This document shows, piece by piece, positions 52,951 through 62,467 of a stretch of DNA of 64,000 nucleotides. This DNA comes from Nonlabens sp. YIK11. GTDB taxonomy: Bacteria > Bacteroidota > Bacteroidia > Flavobacteriales > Flavobacteriaceae. Under the pieces are notes generated by a model, which ran no database searches, was not told where the DNA came from, and saw nothing but the letters and a program-made list of their open reading frames with translations. Position 1 is the first letter of the stretch, and every line of letters begins with the position of its first letter. The translations under genes and the position numbers were made by a program. The stretch is from NCBI RefSeq assembly GCF_001413925.1, contig NZ_LBMJ01000001.1, positions 496,001-560,000 of the forward strand. The letters run 5' to 3'.

Positions 52951-53877
52951 ATGCTGCAACTAGTTGATATTGATTTCGCTTTCGCGAAAGCGAAAACCCT
53001 CAAAAACATCTCCCTACAGTTGGAGCAAGGTGCTGTTGTTGCCGTCATGGGCGAGAGCGGCTGCGGGAAAAGCACTCTACTCAATCTCATTTATGGGCTC
53101 TTGCAGCCTGATATTGGTAAAATCCTGTGGAATGGCAAAGAATTACTGGGTCCAGACCATCATCTCGTTCCCGGTCATCCCATGATGAAATACGTACCGC
53201 AAGAGTTTAACCTTATGCCCTATACCACGGTATTTGAGAACGTGGGCGAGCACCTTTCCATACAACTGGATGATCGTGGACAAACTATCCACAGACTTTT
53301 AGAGGTCGTTGAAATGGAAACCTATGCAGACCGTAAGGTCAAAACTCTTTCTGGTGGTCAAAAGCAACGTGTCGCCATTGCCAAAGCACTGGCGCAACAA
53401 CCACAGCTACTATTGCTTGACGAACCCTTCAGCCACGTGGATAATTTTAGGAAAAACACTTTAAGACGCAGACTTTTCAAATACTTGAAGGAAGAAAAAA
53501 TTAGTGCTCTTATCGCGACACATGATCGCGATGATGTGCTTTCATTTACTGATGAAACCATCATTATGAGAGCTGGTCACATCGTAGATCATCGATCTAC
53601 CAGGGAAGTGTACCATAACCCAAAAGACGTTTACGGAGCTACTTTGTTTGATGATATCAACGTGTTGCCATCTGGTGTGATGTCAAATACAAAAGATCTT
53701 TTGTTATATCCATATCAATTAGAGATCGCAAATGCTGGATATGAAACCGTAGTGGTCAATTCCTATTTCAAAGGCGATTCTTATTTGATTGAATGCAAGT
53801 CTGCAGAGCGTACATTTTGGGTAAAATCACAGAAGGAGCTCTCCAATTCTTCAATAGTTTATTTAAAAATCAAGTAG
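52951..53877 (+). CDS. Orphan ABC transporter ATP-binding protein
   Basis: 308 residues. Walker A GESGCGKST (about 34-42), signature LSGGQKQRVAIAKAL, Walker B LLLLDEPFSHVDN and ATHDRDD switch are intact. Resembles the PotA/MetN type, with a short C-terminal extension (about 230-308) that may be TOBE-like. No permease gene is adjacent. The A-loop region near the N-terminus contains a palindrome copy read AFAKA (IDFAFAKAKTLKNIS), in place of the usual variable segment before the beta strand. Confidence 0.88.
   Translation: MLQLVDIDFAFAKAKTLKNISLQLEQGAVVAVMGESGCGKSTLLNLIYGLLQPDIGKILWNGKELLGPDHHLVPGHPMMKYVPQEFNLMPYTTVFENVGEHLSIQLDDRGQTIHRLLEVVEMETYADRKVKTLSGGQKQRVAIAKALAQQPQLLLLDEPFSHVDNFRKNTLRRRLFKYLKEEKISALIATHDRDDVLSFTDETIIMRAGHIVDHRSTREVYHNPKDVYGATLFDDINVLPSGVMSNTKDLLLYPYQLEIANAGYETVVVNSYFKGDSYLIECKSAERTFWVKSQKELSNSSIVYLKIK
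52977..52992. repeat. 16-bp palindrome, in ABC ATPase gene
   Basis: Perfect copy 27 bp after the start codon; read as AFAKA. Confidence 0.95.
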
Positions 53878-53972
53878 TAAAATCATTTCAGGAACTGGAT
53901 TCTACAGTTGGGTAGCTTAAAATTGAGCACAGTATAAAACCGCCGCATGTTTGTCACATCAAACCGACAACC

Positions 53973-56114
53973 ATGAAAAAGCTACTACTATTTATACTTC
54001 TTATTTCAGCTGCTACGACTGCGCAAACAACAATTTCTGGGACCATTACGGATTCAAAGAAGCAGCCATTGATGGGCGTGAACGTCTATCTAGAAGGAAC
54101 CTATGATGGAGCTATGTCTGATGTTGATGGGAATTTTACCTTCACGACTTCAGAAACTGAAATGGTGATTCTTCTCGCCAGTTTTGTAGGTTATGAGGAG
54201 TTTAGACGTGAGGCAGATGTTTCTACCTTAAACAAGGTGACCATTTCACTTAGGGAAAGCATGAATGAACTCAATACCGTTGTATTAAGTGCCGGTAGTT
54301 TTAGCGCTGGCGACAGTTCAAAAGCTAGCGCTCTAAAGCCTCTTGACATCGTCACAACCGCTGGTGCCGTTGGAGATGTTCTGGGCGCATTGCAAACATT
54401 ACCGGGAACCACGGCAAATCCAGAAGATGGTCGCCTGTTCGTTCGAGGTGGCACCGCAGATGAAACTCAGATTTTCATTGACGGGAATCGAGTATTTAGT
54501 CCATACATTCCTACGACTGGAAATATACCTACACGAGGCAGGTTTTCGCCATTTTTATTTGATGGTATCACCTTTTCTACCGGTGGCTACAGCGCAGAAT
54601 ATGGAGACGCTTTGTCCTCTATTTTACTGCTCAACACCACCAATTTCCCAACCCAAGAAGAAACCGAAGTACAATTGATGAGTGTAGGCTTTGGTGGCGG
54701 TAATACTCAAATCTGGGATGACAATAGCTTGAGCGTCAATGCCACGTATATCAATCTAGCGCCTTACAACGATCTTGTACCACAAAACAATCAATTCATT
54801 GATCCATATCAAAGCTTCAATGGCGAGGCTGTTTATAGGCACAAAACAGATAAGGGTCTGTTTAAAGCCTACGGCGCCTTTTCATACAGTGATTTTAGCT
54901 TGATTCAAGAAGATATTGATATTGAGGATGGATTCTTCTTAGGGTTGCGCAACCGCAATTATTACGGCAATCTCAACTATAACGGCGAACTTTCACAAAG
55001 TTGGGATGTGCAGGCGGCCTTGAGTGTTTCAAGAGATCATACCGATTTGAACATTAAAACAACTACATTAGAAAATGCAGAAACTGCAGCTCATGCAAAG
55101 CTTAAACTTTCCAAGCGCTATAATAATTATTTCAAACTATTCTTTGGAGCAGAACAGTTTGCCATCCATAGTAATGAAAAAGTTTTATTTGAAAATCAAC
55201 CTTTCCAGACAAGGATCAACCAATACAATACCGGTGCTTTTGCAGAAGCTGAAATCTTTGCGTCTAAAGAACTAGCTTTTAAAATAGGTGGTCGTGCTGA
55301 TTATTTTAATACGACACAAAAAGCAACCCTATCACCTAGATTGAGTGCCGCTATAAGCTTGAGCGAGAGTTCGCAATTATCGGCAGCCTATGGGATGTTT
55401 CACCAGCAAATTGATAATAGTATTCTTCAATACGATTCTAGTTTAGAAACAGAAACAGCCCAACACTACATCCTTAATTTTCTGCACAAGAAAAACAATC
55501 GCATGCTACGTGCCGAGGCTTACTATAAAAAGTACGATCACCTATTGACCTACGACTCTGCCATGCCTAGCTTTGACAGCTCCTACTCCAACGACGGCAA
55601 TGGATATGCAGCAGGCTTGGATCTTTTCTGGAGAGATGAGCAGTCCATTAAAAACTTAGAATACTGGATAAGCTATTCCTGTCTGGATACAGAGCGACTT
55701 TATCGCAATTATCCTGAAACCGCAACGCCTGCCTTTGCGACAGACCACAATTTGAGCATCGTGACAAAATACTGGATGGAAGATCTACAGTCACAAGTAG
55801 GGTTCACTTACAACTATTCCAGCGGTAGACCCTTTACAAATGCCAATGAGAACGGATTCCTAAACGACACGACAGCATCATTCCAAAGCCTAGATTTTAA
55901 CTGGGCATACCTTATCGATGACCAAAAGATTCTTTACCTATCCATTAGTAATGTATTGGGTCGTGACAACGTCTTTGGGTATCAATACAGCAACACACCA
56001 GATGTTCAGGGTCAATTTGATAGACGCACGATAGGTCAGGCCGCAGACCGGTTCATTTTCGTGGGCTTCTTCTGGACTATTGGCGGTAAGGACAATCAGC
56101 TGGACAATTTGTAA
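53973..56114 (+). CDS. TonB-dependent receptor
   Basis: 713 residues. Signal peptide (to about 18, ending TTAQT), carboxypeptidase-like regulatory domain (about 19-100: ISGTITDSKKQPLMGVNVYLEGTYDGAMSDVDGNFTF), plug (about 110-215, FVRGGTADETQIFIDGNRV), then a beta-barrel ending in a strand before the C-terminus. It imports a ligand across the outer membrane with TonB energy. No SusD-like partner follows, so carbohydrate uptake of the SusCD type is not indicated. Ligand unknown. Confidence 0.9.
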   Translation: MKKLLLFILLISAATTAQTTISGTITDSKKQPLMGVNVYLEGTYDGAMSDVDGNFTFTTSETEMVILLASFVGYEEFRREADVSTLNKVTISLRESMNELNTVVLSAGSFSAGDSSKASALKPLDIVTTAGAVGDVLGALQTLPGTTANPEDGRLFVRGGTADETQIFIDGNRVFSPYIPTTGNIPTRGRFSPFLFDGITFSTGGYSAEYGDALSSILLLNTTNFPTQEETEVQLMSVGFGGGNTQIWDDNSLSVNATYINLAPYNDLVPQNNQFIDPYQSFNGEAVYRHKTDKGLFKAYGAFSYSDFSLIQEDIDIEDGFFLGLRNRNYYGNLNYNGELSQSWDVQAALSVSRDHTDLNIKTTTLENAETAAHAKLKLSKRYNNYFKLFFGAEQFAIHSNEKVLFENQPFQTRINQYNTGAFAEAEIFASKELAFKIGGRADYFNTTQKATLSPRLSAAISLSESSQLSAAYGMFHQQIDNSILQYDSSLETETAQHYILNFLHKKNNRMLRAEAYYKKYDHLLTYDSAMPSFDSSYSNDGNGYAAGLDLFWRDEQSIKNLEYWISYSCLDTERLYRNYPETATPAFATDHNLSIVTKYWMEDLQSQVGFTYNYSSGRPFTNANENGFLNDTTASFQSLDFNWAYLIDDQKILYLSISNVLGRDNVFGYQYSNTPDVQGQFDRRTIGQAADRFIFVGFFWTIGGKDNQLDNL

Positions 56115-56152
56115 TACAGTTCAGATAGGTAAAATGACAGTTGGGTTTGTTT

Positions 56153-56168
56153 CGCTTTCGCGAAAGCG
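56153..56168. repeat. 16-bp palindrome, intergenic
   Basis: Perfect copy, symmetric over 22 bp (56150-56171), 38 bp after the TonB receptor stop. Confidence 0.95.
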
Positions 56169-56213
56169 AAATTACCTAGACATTTGAACTAAACCTATAA
56201 CAATCAAAGCATT

Positions 56214-56828
56214 ATGAAGACTATAGCCACTACTCTATTATTACTATTCACAGCATTAATCATGGCACAGACACCCTATGAAAAAGCGATGGGCAACGCC
56301 CTAGAACTACTAAAAACGGACAATAAGGCGGCAGCTCAACAATTTGAACGCATCTCAAAAGCCGAAAAGGAGAACTGGTTGCCTGCCTATTATGTCGCTC
56401 TGGCAAACATCAATAGCTCCTGGGGACAATACGGTCCAGAAGAAACGCTCGCAACCATGAAACACGCTCAAGAATACATCACCCTAACCGATCAATTATC
56501 TCCCAACAATCCAGAGGTTATGGTGCTTCAAGGACTGCTCAATACGTGCTGGATCAACTATGATGGATCTATTTATGGAATGAAGCTTTCTGCAGCCACG
56601 AGCGCCCTCTATGAAAAGGCCTATGCCATGGCGCCAGACAATCCAAGAGTAGTGAGCAATCGTGCACAGTGGTTGATGGGCAGTGCCCGTTATTTTAATA
56701 AGGATGTAACGCCCTATTGCAGTGGCCTAGAAAAAGCTGTTGCTCTATTTAAAAAAGAAACTGTAACTGGATTTGAACCTTCTTGGGGACTCAAGGGCAC
56801 CATCGACGCGCAAAAGGATTGTCAATAA
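56214..56828 (+). CDS. Secreted TPR-like hypothetical protein
   Basis: 204 residues with a signal peptide ending IMAQTP. Helical hairpins such as KAMGNALELLKTDNKAAAQQFERISKAE and YVALANINSSWGQYGPEETLATMKHA suggest TPR-type repeats. It follows the TonB receptor by 99 bp and may act with it in the periplasm (context only). Confidence 0.75.
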   Translation: MKTIATTLLLLFTALIMAQTPYEKAMGNALELLKTDNKAAAQQFERISKAEKENWLPAYYVALANINSSWGQYGPEETLATMKHAQEYITLTDQLSPNNPEVMVLQGLLNTCWINYDGSIYGMKLSAATSALYEKAYAMAPDNPRVVSNRAQWLMGSARYFNKDVTPYCSGLEKAVALFKKETVTGFEPSWGLKGTIDAQKDCQ

Positions 56829-56840
56829 TCCCAAAAACAA

Positions 56841-56867
56841 AAGCGCCACATGAATCATGTGGCGCTT
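56841..56867. terminator. Bidirectional terminator between TPR gene and accC
   Basis: AAGCGCCACATG / CATGTGGCGCTT, a perfect 12-bp stem with a 3-base loop, between convergent genes, with A-rich and T-rich flanks. Confidence 0.85.
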
Positions 56868-56887
56868 ACTTATTTCTGTATAGATTG

Positions 56888-58237
56888 TTAGTCCTCTAAC
56901 GGCTTCATGACAAATGTGTCCATGAATGCAGTGGTGTAATCACCTTTTACATAAGCAGGCTCATCCATCAATTGTCTGTGAAATGGAATGGTCGTTTTCA
57001 CACCTTCTATCACAAACTCATCTAGGGCGCGCTTCATTTTATCAATCGCCTCTTGACGTGTACGTGCAGTTGTAATCAACTTAGCAATCATACTATCATA
57101 GTTAGGCGGAATGGAATAGCCCGCGTAAACGTGAGTGTCCAATCGTACTCCATGACCACCAGGCGCATGAAGTGTGGTGATTTTACCTGGAGATGGTCTA
57201 AAGCCATTATATGGATCCTCTGCATTTATACGACATTCAATCGAGTGCAATGCAGGCTCATAATTCTTACCAGAGATTTTGACGCCGCTAGCCACTAAAA
57301 TTTGCTCGCGTATCAAGTCAAAATCGATCACTTGTTCCGTAATAGGGTGCTCTACCTGGATACGGGTATTCATTTCCATAAAGTAGAAGTTGCGGTGTTT
57401 ATCCACAAGAAACTCAACGGTTCCAGCACCTTCATATGCGATATATTCCGCGGCGCGGACTGCTGCTTCTCCCATGTCCTTACGCAACTTTTTAGTCATG
57501 AAAGGCGATGGTACTTCTTCAGTCAGCTTCTGGTGACGTCGTTGAACACTACAGTCGCGTTCACTCAAGTGACATGCCTTACCAAAGCTGTCTCCCACGA
57601 TTTGGATCTCGATATGTCGTGGCTCTTCAATGAGTTTTTCCATGTACATGTCATCATTGCCAAACGCGGCCTTACTTTCCTGGCGTGCACTTTCCCATGC
57701 GGCTTGCAGTTTATCTTCTGACCAGACCGCTCTCATCCCTTTACCACCGCCACCGGCAGTAGCTTTGAGCATGACAGGATAACCTGTTTCAAGTGCGATT
57801 TTCTTACAGGTCTCAAAGTCTGGAATGATACCTTCAGATCCTGGTACGCAAGGTACTCCAGCAGCCTTCATGGTAGCTTTGGCAGTTGCCTTATCTCCCA
57901 TTTTGGCGATCATGTCTGGACTCGCGCCTATGAATTTGATTTTATGCTCATCGCAAATGCGAGAAAAATCTGCATTTTCTGACAAGAAACCGTATCCTGG
58001 ATGTATCGCGTCTGCATTTGTAATCTCTGCAGCGCTTATAATGTTGGACATCTTAAGATAGGATAGGTTGCTGGGTGGTGGTCCAATACAAACGGCCTCG
58101 TCTGCAAATTTTACGTGGAGACTGTCAGCATCTGCCGTAGAATAAACCGCTACGGTCTTGATACCCATTTCTTTACAGGTACGTATAACACGTAATGCGA
58201 TCTCACCACGATTTGCAATCAATATTTTTTTAAACAT
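56888..58237 (-). CDS. accC: Acetyl-CoA carboxylase, biotin carboxylase subunit
   Basis: 449 residues. Carboxylates biotin on AccB using ATP and bicarbonate, the first step to malonyl-CoA. ATP-grasp motifs: [52 protein letters not shown]-terminal [20 protein letters not shown] is typical. It is the last gene of the fabH-accB-accC group. Confidence 0.97.
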   Translation of the reverse strand: MFKKILIANRGEIALRVIRTCKEMGIKTVAVYSTADADSLHVKFADEAVCIGPPPSNLSYLKMSNIISAAEITNADAIHPGYGFLSENADFSRICDEHKIKFIGASPDMIAKMGDKATAKATMKAAGVPCVPGSEGIIPDFETCKKIALETGYPVMLKATAGGGGKGMRAVWSEDKLQAAWESARQESKAAFGNDDMYMEKLIEEPRHIEIQIVGDSFGKACHLSERDCSVQRRHQKLTEEVPSPFMTKKLRKDMGEAAVRAAEYIAYEGAGTVEFLVDKHRNFYFMEMNTRIQVEHPITEQVIDFDLIREQILVASGVKISGKNYEPALHSIECRINAEDPYNGFRPSPGKITTLHAPGGHGVRLDTHVYAGYSIPPNYDSMIAKLITTARTRQEAIDKMKRALDEFVIEGVKTTIPFHRQLMDEPAYVKGDYTTAFMDTFVMKPLED

Positions 58238-58273
58238 AATGTTTGTTTTTAGTGAGTGTGTTTATGGAGATAT

Positions 58274-58289
58274 CGCTTTCGCGAAAGCG
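58274..58289. repeat. 16-bp palindrome between accB and accC
   Basis: Perfect copy in the 91-bp gap between the two operon genes; flanks not symmetric. Confidence 0.95.
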
Positions 58290-58328
58290 TCATCACCACA
58301 ACATTTACAATCTAGTCTAGCTGTAGAA

Positions 58329-58811
58329 CTAGGATGGGTCTACTAAAAATAATGGCTGGTCAAATTCTACTGGCGACATATCGTCGATAAGAACTTTGAC
58401 GATCGTTCCCGATACCTCACTTTCAATCTCGTTGAAGAGTTTCATGGCCTCGATGATACACAAGGTGTCACCAACCTTAACGCTATCGCCTACCTCAACA
58501 AAAGTATCCTTTTCTGGAGAAGGTTTTCTATAGAACGTTCCTATGATAGGAGATTTGACGGTAATATACTTGTCATCACTTGATGCAGATGCAGCTGGTG
58601 CGGCGCTCTCGTTAGACGCTGCTGGAGCAGCTGGAGCTGCGGCTGGTGCTGGAGCGGCCTGCTGTGCCATGGGCTGTTGCATGTAGGTGATGTTAGGCTC
58701 GTCAGATCCTGTTTTGATGGTGATCTTGATGTCATCCATTTCTAGCTTGACCTCACTGGCGCCTGACTTTGCCACAAATTTGATTAGATTCTGTATTTCC
58801 TTAAGTTCCAT
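58329..58811 (-). CDS. accB: Biotin carboxyl carrier protein of acetyl-CoA carboxylase
   Basis: 160 residues: an N-terminal helical domain, a Pro/Ala-rich flexible linker (about 45-80), and a C-terminal biotinyl domain (about 85-160) with the biotinylated Lys in [11 protein letters not shown]. It carries CO2 between AccC and the transferase. Encoded 15 bases after fabH. Confidence 0.96.
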   Translation of the reverse strand: MELKEIQNLIKFVAKSGASEVKLEMDDIKITIKTGSDEPNITYMQQPMAQQAAPAPAAAPAAPAASNESAAPAASASSDDKYITVKSPIIGTFYRKPSPEKDTFVEVGDSVKVGDTLCIIEAMKLFNEIESEVSGTIVKVLIDDMSPVEFDQPLFLVDPS

Positions 58812-58826
58812 AGTTAATGGTTATTA

Positions 58827-59825
58827 TTAATTAGTATTATAGGCCCATTTCAAGAGAATGGATCCCCAAGTAAAACCACCACCAAAGGCAGCAAATACAA
58901 GGTTATCTCCTTTTTTGAGTTGTTTTTCGTAATCGTTTAGACAAAGTGGTAAGGTGGCACTGGTCGTATTCCCATATTTATGGATGTTCACCATTACCTG
59001 TTCTTCTGGAAGCTGTACACGTCTGGCCGTGGCATCTATGATGCGCTTATTTGCTTGATGAGGTACAAGCCAGTCAATATCATTATTAGTAAGGTTGTTT
59101 CTTTTTACAATCTGTTCAGACACATCTGCCATATTAGAAACAGCGTGTTTGAAAACATTCTTACCATCTTGGTACACAAAGTGTTGGTTGTTCTTTACCG
59201 TATCCAGGCTTGCAGGCATTAGTGAGCCACCGGCCTCGATACGCAAGAAATCCCTACCGCTACCGTCTGTACGTAAGATCTCATCTTGAAGCCCATATCC
59301 TTCCTCATTGGGTTCAAAAAGAACCGCGCCACCTGCATCTCCAAAAATGATACACGTGGCGCGGTCTTTATAGTCGATGATGCTGGACATTTTGTCTGCA
59401 CCAATCAATAACACCTTTTTATATCGCCCAGATTGAATGTAAGCTGCGGCATTGCTCATACCGTATAGGAAACTGGAGCAGGCAGCCATCAAGTCGTAGG
59501 AAAAAGCATTGATAGCACCTATTTCTGTAGCTACATAAGCCGCCGTTGATGCCACTGGCATATCTGGAGTCGCGGTTGCAACTATCACCAAGTCTATGGT
59601 GGAAGGATCTGTGTTAGATTTTCCTAAAAGATCCTGTGCTGCTTTAATAGCGAGAAATGAAGATCCTTTATCTGGATCTTTGAGTATGCGACGTTCTTTA
59701 ATACCGGTGCGAGTGGTGATCCACTCATCATTGGTATCTACCATGGTTTCCAGGATGGAATTGGTAAGTCTATATTCAGGGACATAAGCGCCTACGGCAG
59801 TTATGGCCGCTTTCATATCTATCAT
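58827..59825 (-). CDS. fabH: 3-oxoacyl-ACP synthase III
   Basis: 332 residues; condenses an acyl-CoA primer with malonyl-ACP to begin fatty acid synthesis. Catalytic triad Cys in MAACSSFLYGM (about 115), His in WLVPHQANKRI and Asn in HKYGNTTSAT. Two in-frame ATGs nine bases apart are possible starts. In a unit with DUF177, rpmF, accB and accC. Confidence 0.95.
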   Translation of the reverse strand: MIDMKAAITAVGAYVPEYRLTNSILETMVDTNDEWITTRTGIKERRILKDPDKGSSFLAIKAAQDLLGKSNTDPSTIDLVIVATATPDMPVASTAAYVATEIGAINAFSYDLMAACSSFLYGMSNAAAYIQSGRYKKVLLIGADKMSSIIDYKDRATCIIFGDAGGAVLFEPNEEGYGLQDEILRTDGSGRDFLRIEAGGSLMPASLDTVKNNQHFVYQDGKNVFKHAVSNMADVSEQIVKRNNLTNNDIDWLVPHQANKRIIDATARRVQLPEEQVMVNIHKYGNTTSATLPLCLNDYEKQLKKGDNLVFAAFGGGFTWGSILLKWAYNTN

Positions 59826-59877
59826 ACCTTAATTACTAGAAGGATTACTTCAACTTTGAAAGCTACTAAAAAACAAG

Positions 59878-59917
59878 AAAAAATGACACATTTTCTCGTA
59901 AAAACGTGTCATTTTTT
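59878..59917 (-). terminator. Hairpin between rpmF and fabH
   Basis: AAAAAATGACAC / GTGTCATTTTTT, 12-bp stem with further inner A-T pairing. T tracts on both strands; on the minus strand it would end or reduce transcription after rpmF. Confidence 0.8.
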
Positions 59918-59968
59918 ATCAAATTCGATATAAAACTGCTAGAAAGCAGTGTTATCTAAGGTTTTATG

Positions 59969-60166
59969 TTATGCCTCGGCAACCTCAGTTTTGTCTATAA
60001 GGACATTACCTCTATAGTACAATTTACCTTCATGCCAGTGAGCACGGTGGTATAAGTGAGCCTCACCAGTTGTGCTATCAGTTGCGATTTGTGGAACTGA
60101 TGCTTTGTAGTGCGTTCTTCTTTTGTCTCTTCTCGTTTTCGAGATTTTTCTCTTAGGATGCGCCAT
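59969..60166 (-). CDS. rpmF: 50S ribosomal protein L32
   Basis: 65 residues. Opening [18 protein letters not shown] is diagnostic for L32. The zinc-binding Cys set of many bacteria is absent (no Cys at all), so this is the zinc-free form; residues such as [11 protein letters not shown] occupy the region. It follows DUF177 by 5 bases, the widespread yceD-rpmF pairing. Confidence 0.97.
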   Translation of the reverse strand: MAHPKRKISKTRRDKRRTHYKASVPQIATDSTTGEAHLYHRAHWHEGKLYYRGNVLIDKTEVAEA

Positions 60167-60171
60167 GGCTA

Positions 60172-60711
60172 TTAATTATTATCCGTTTTTAATTTTTTTA
60201 ATGCGTCCCATCTGGGATCAATGTCAATTCCTTCTTCTGACTCGTCTGGATTTGACAGTTTTAATTCTTCTAATTTTTCCAAAACATCTGATTCTAAAGA
60301 ACCATCTTCCAGTCCTGGATGTGTTTTTTTAAGTGGTATGGATAAAACAACCATTTCATAAAGGTATTGAGCCACGTTCAACTCATATTCCCCATGAGGT
60401 AAGATCAAAATATCCTCATTGTCATCATTGAAGCGCTCTCCAAATTTTACCACAATGTCCATTGTGGCTTCGACAGGCATATCAAAAGGCTCATTGGTAA
60501 CATCGCAGTTGACATTAACGCTACCTGAACCTACTAAATGAAGGTCCATGAGTGTTGATCTTTTATCCAATTCTACATCAGCAATTACTGCAGCAGAATT
60601 AAACTCATCGTATCCAAAACTTTCAAAAAACTCATTATCAAGCTCAAAGGAAAACTCATGTTTACCTTGCTTAAGTCCAGCAAAGGCGATTTTGAATTCT
60701 TTGAGTTCCAT
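60172..60711 (-). CDS. DUF177 (YceD-like) protein
   Basis: 179 residues, acidic. The DUF177 pattern includes [17 protein letters not shown], and the C-terminal LKKLKTDN region. YceD-family proteins are encoded with rpmF and linked to 23S rRNA maturation and L32/fatty acid gene clusters. A TATCTTTG box lies 25 bases upstream and probably drives the whole DUF177-rpmF-fabH-accB-accC set. Confidence 0.85.
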   Translation of the reverse strand: MELKEFKIAFAGLKQGKHEFSFELDNEFFESFGYDEFNSAAVIADVELDKRSTLMDLHLVGSGSVNVNCDVTNEPFDMPVEATMDIVVKFGERFNDDNEDILILPHGEYELNVAQYLYEMVVLSIPLKKTHPGLEDGSLESDVLEKLEELKLSNPDESEEGIDIDPRWDALKKLKTDNN

Positions 60712-60735
60712 AATATTCTCTTTTCAAAGAGCGGG

Positions 60736-60743
60736 CAAAGATA
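60736..60743 (-). promoter_or_regulatory. Putative -7 box for DUF177-rpmF operon
   Basis: TATCTTTG on the minus strand, exact consensus, 25 bases before the DUF177 ATG. Confidence 0.55.
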
Positions 60744-60767
60744 ATAAAAGTTATTAAAAAAGCCCTG

Positions 60768-61823
60768 TTAATATTCTCTGCGTTTTCTAGAGCTAGATTT
60801 TAATGGATTTGAGGTCAGTTTGTCATAGCTCATTCTGTTGCGGTATATCGCAACCGCAGCATGTATCGCAGCGATCATAGAACTAGGTTTTGCTTCATTT
60901 TTTCCAGCAATATCAAACCCAGTACCATGATCTGGGCTGGTTCTAACATGGCTCAAACCAGCAGTGTAATTAACTCCAGATCCAAAGCTCAAGGTCTTAA
61001 AAGGCACCAAGCCTTGGTCGTGGTAACTTGCTAAAATAGCGTCGAAGTTTTTATAGTTGCCGCTGCCAAAAAAGGCATCTGCAGCATATGGGCCAAAAAT
61101 AATATTACCATCTTCCCTCAATTCTTCCAGCGCAGGAATCAGTTTTTCTTGATCGTCCCTTCCAATGACACCATTATCACCCACATGTGGATTAATTCCC
61201 AAAACCGCAATTTTTGGTTTTGTAATACCGAAATCTCTCTTCAACGATTTTTTAATCGTTCCGATTTTGGATTTTATAAGCTTACCCGTTATTTGGTTAG
61301 CTACTTCACTGATGGGAACATGGTCTGTGATCAATCCTACACGCAGGCTCTCAGAAATCATAAACATCAAGCTCTCGCCTTCCAGTTCTTGATTCAAAAA
61401 ATCTGTATGTCCAGGAAATTTAAAGTCATCTGACTGAATAGCTTCTTTATGTATCGGTGCAGTGACCAAGACATTGATTTGATTCTCCTTTAAGGCTTCA
61501 ACCGCAGCTCGCAGACTTTTAATGGCAACCTCGCCAGCCTTTGGGCTAACGGTTCCCCATTCAACACTAAAATCATCTTCCAGCAATCTTACCACATTGA
61601 TTTTACCTAGAACAACATCATCCAAAGATTTAATACCGTGAATCTTGTTAGACAAATCAAATTCTTTAAGGTAAAAAGAGAAGAGTCTGGTACTTGCAAA
61701 AATGACAGGTGTGTATAGTTCAAGCATCATAGGATCCTCAAATGCTTTTAATATAATCTCACCGCCTATTCCATTGGGGTCACCAATACTAATACCTACC
61801 TTAATGTTCTTTTGCTTTGCCAT
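60768..61823 (-). CDS. pdxA: 4-hydroxythreonine-4-phosphate dehydrogenase
   Basis: 351 residues; oxidises 4-phosphohydroxy-threonine in pyridoxal phosphate synthesis. GISIGDPNGIGGEI at the start, metal/substrate His in APIHKEAI and PGHTDFL, and ILASYHDQGLVPFKTL near the C-terminal end. The product cofactor is used by the Alr enzyme encoded 17 kb away, though the genes are not linked. Divergent from ribE. Confidence 0.95.
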   Translation of the reverse strand: MAKQKNIKVGISIGDPNGIGGEIILKAFEDPMMLELYTPVIFASTRLFSFYLKEFDLSNKIHGIKSLDDVVLGKINVVRLLEDDFSVEWGTVSPKAGEVAIKSLRAAVEALKENQINVLVTAPIHKEAIQSDDFKFPGHTDFLNQELEGESLMFMISESLRVGLITDHVPISEVANQITGKLIKSKIGTIKKSLKRDFGITKPKIAVLGINPHVGDNGVIGRDDQEKLIPALEELREDGNIIFGPYAADAFFGSGNYKNFDAILASYHDQGLVPFKTLSFGSGVNYTAGLSHVRTSPDHGTGFDIAGKNEAKPSSMIAAIHAAVAIYRNRMSYDKLTSNPLKSSSRKRREY

Positions 61824-61843
61824 GAAGTGAGCGCTTTTCGCTG

Positions 61844-61851
61844 TATTTTTG
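61844..61851 (+). promoter_or_regulatory. Putative -7 box for ribE
   Basis: TATTTTTG, exact consensus, 32 bases before the ribE ATG in the 59-bp pdxA-ribE gap. There is no room for an FMN riboswitch. Confidence 0.5.
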
Positions 61852-61882
61852 AAAGTCTAAAAATAACGGTTTTCAACTACTT

Positions 61883-62467
61883 ATGTTCACAGGAATCATA
61901 GAGTCTACTTCAAAAATTATACAGATTGATCAAGATCAGTCTAACGTGCATTTCACGCTTGAAAATGACCTCGCGTCAGAATTGAAAGTTGACCAAAGTG
62001 TCAGTCATGATGGTGTCTGCCTAACTGTTGTGGAATTGTCGGGCAAGCAATATAAGGTAACAGCGATCAATGAAACCTTGAAAAAAACCAATTTAGGCGC
62101 TTGGAAGGTTGGTGATCTGGTGAATATGGAAAGAGCCATGCTTATGAATGCCCGGCTTGATGGTCATATCGTGCAGGGTCATGTCGACCAAATAGCTACC
62201 TGCATTGAAAAAAGTGAAGAAAATGGTTCGTGGATTTTCTCATTTGAGTATGATCCTAGTTCAAATAATGTCACTATTGAGAAAGGCAGTATTTGTATCA
62301 ACGGTGTTAGCTTAACCGTTGTTAACTCAAGAGAGTCTTCGTTTTCCGTAGCCATCATTCCTTACACCTATGAACATACCGGCTTTAAACGATTAGAGGT
62401 AAGAGATACGGTGAATTTAGAATTTGATGTTATAGGTAAATATGTCAAGAGGTTGATGTCTCTTTAA
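61883..62467 (+). CDS. ribE: Riboflavin synthase, alpha chain
   Basis: 194 residues; dismutates two 6,7-dimethyl-8-ribityllumazine to riboflavin. It opens MFTGIIES and has two lumazine-binding repeats: VDQSVSHDGVCLTVVEL (first) and IEKGSICINGVSLTVVNS (second), with GHIVQGHVDQ between. Ends 4 bases inside the convergent small membrane protein gene. Confidence 0.96.
   Translation: MFTGIIESTSKIIQIDQDQSNVHFTLENDLASELKVDQSVSHDGVCLTVVELSGKQYKVTAINETLKKTNLGAWKVGDLVNMERAMLMNARLDGHIVQGHVDQIATCIEKSEENGSWIFSFEYDPSSNNVTIEKGSICINGVSLTVVNSRESSFSVAIIPYTYEHTGFKRLEVRDTVNLEFDVIGKYVKRLMSL

Noticed and set aside
61824..61882. FMN riboswitch before ribE
   Set aside because: The gap to pdxA is only 59 bp and holds no FMN-aptamer consensus.
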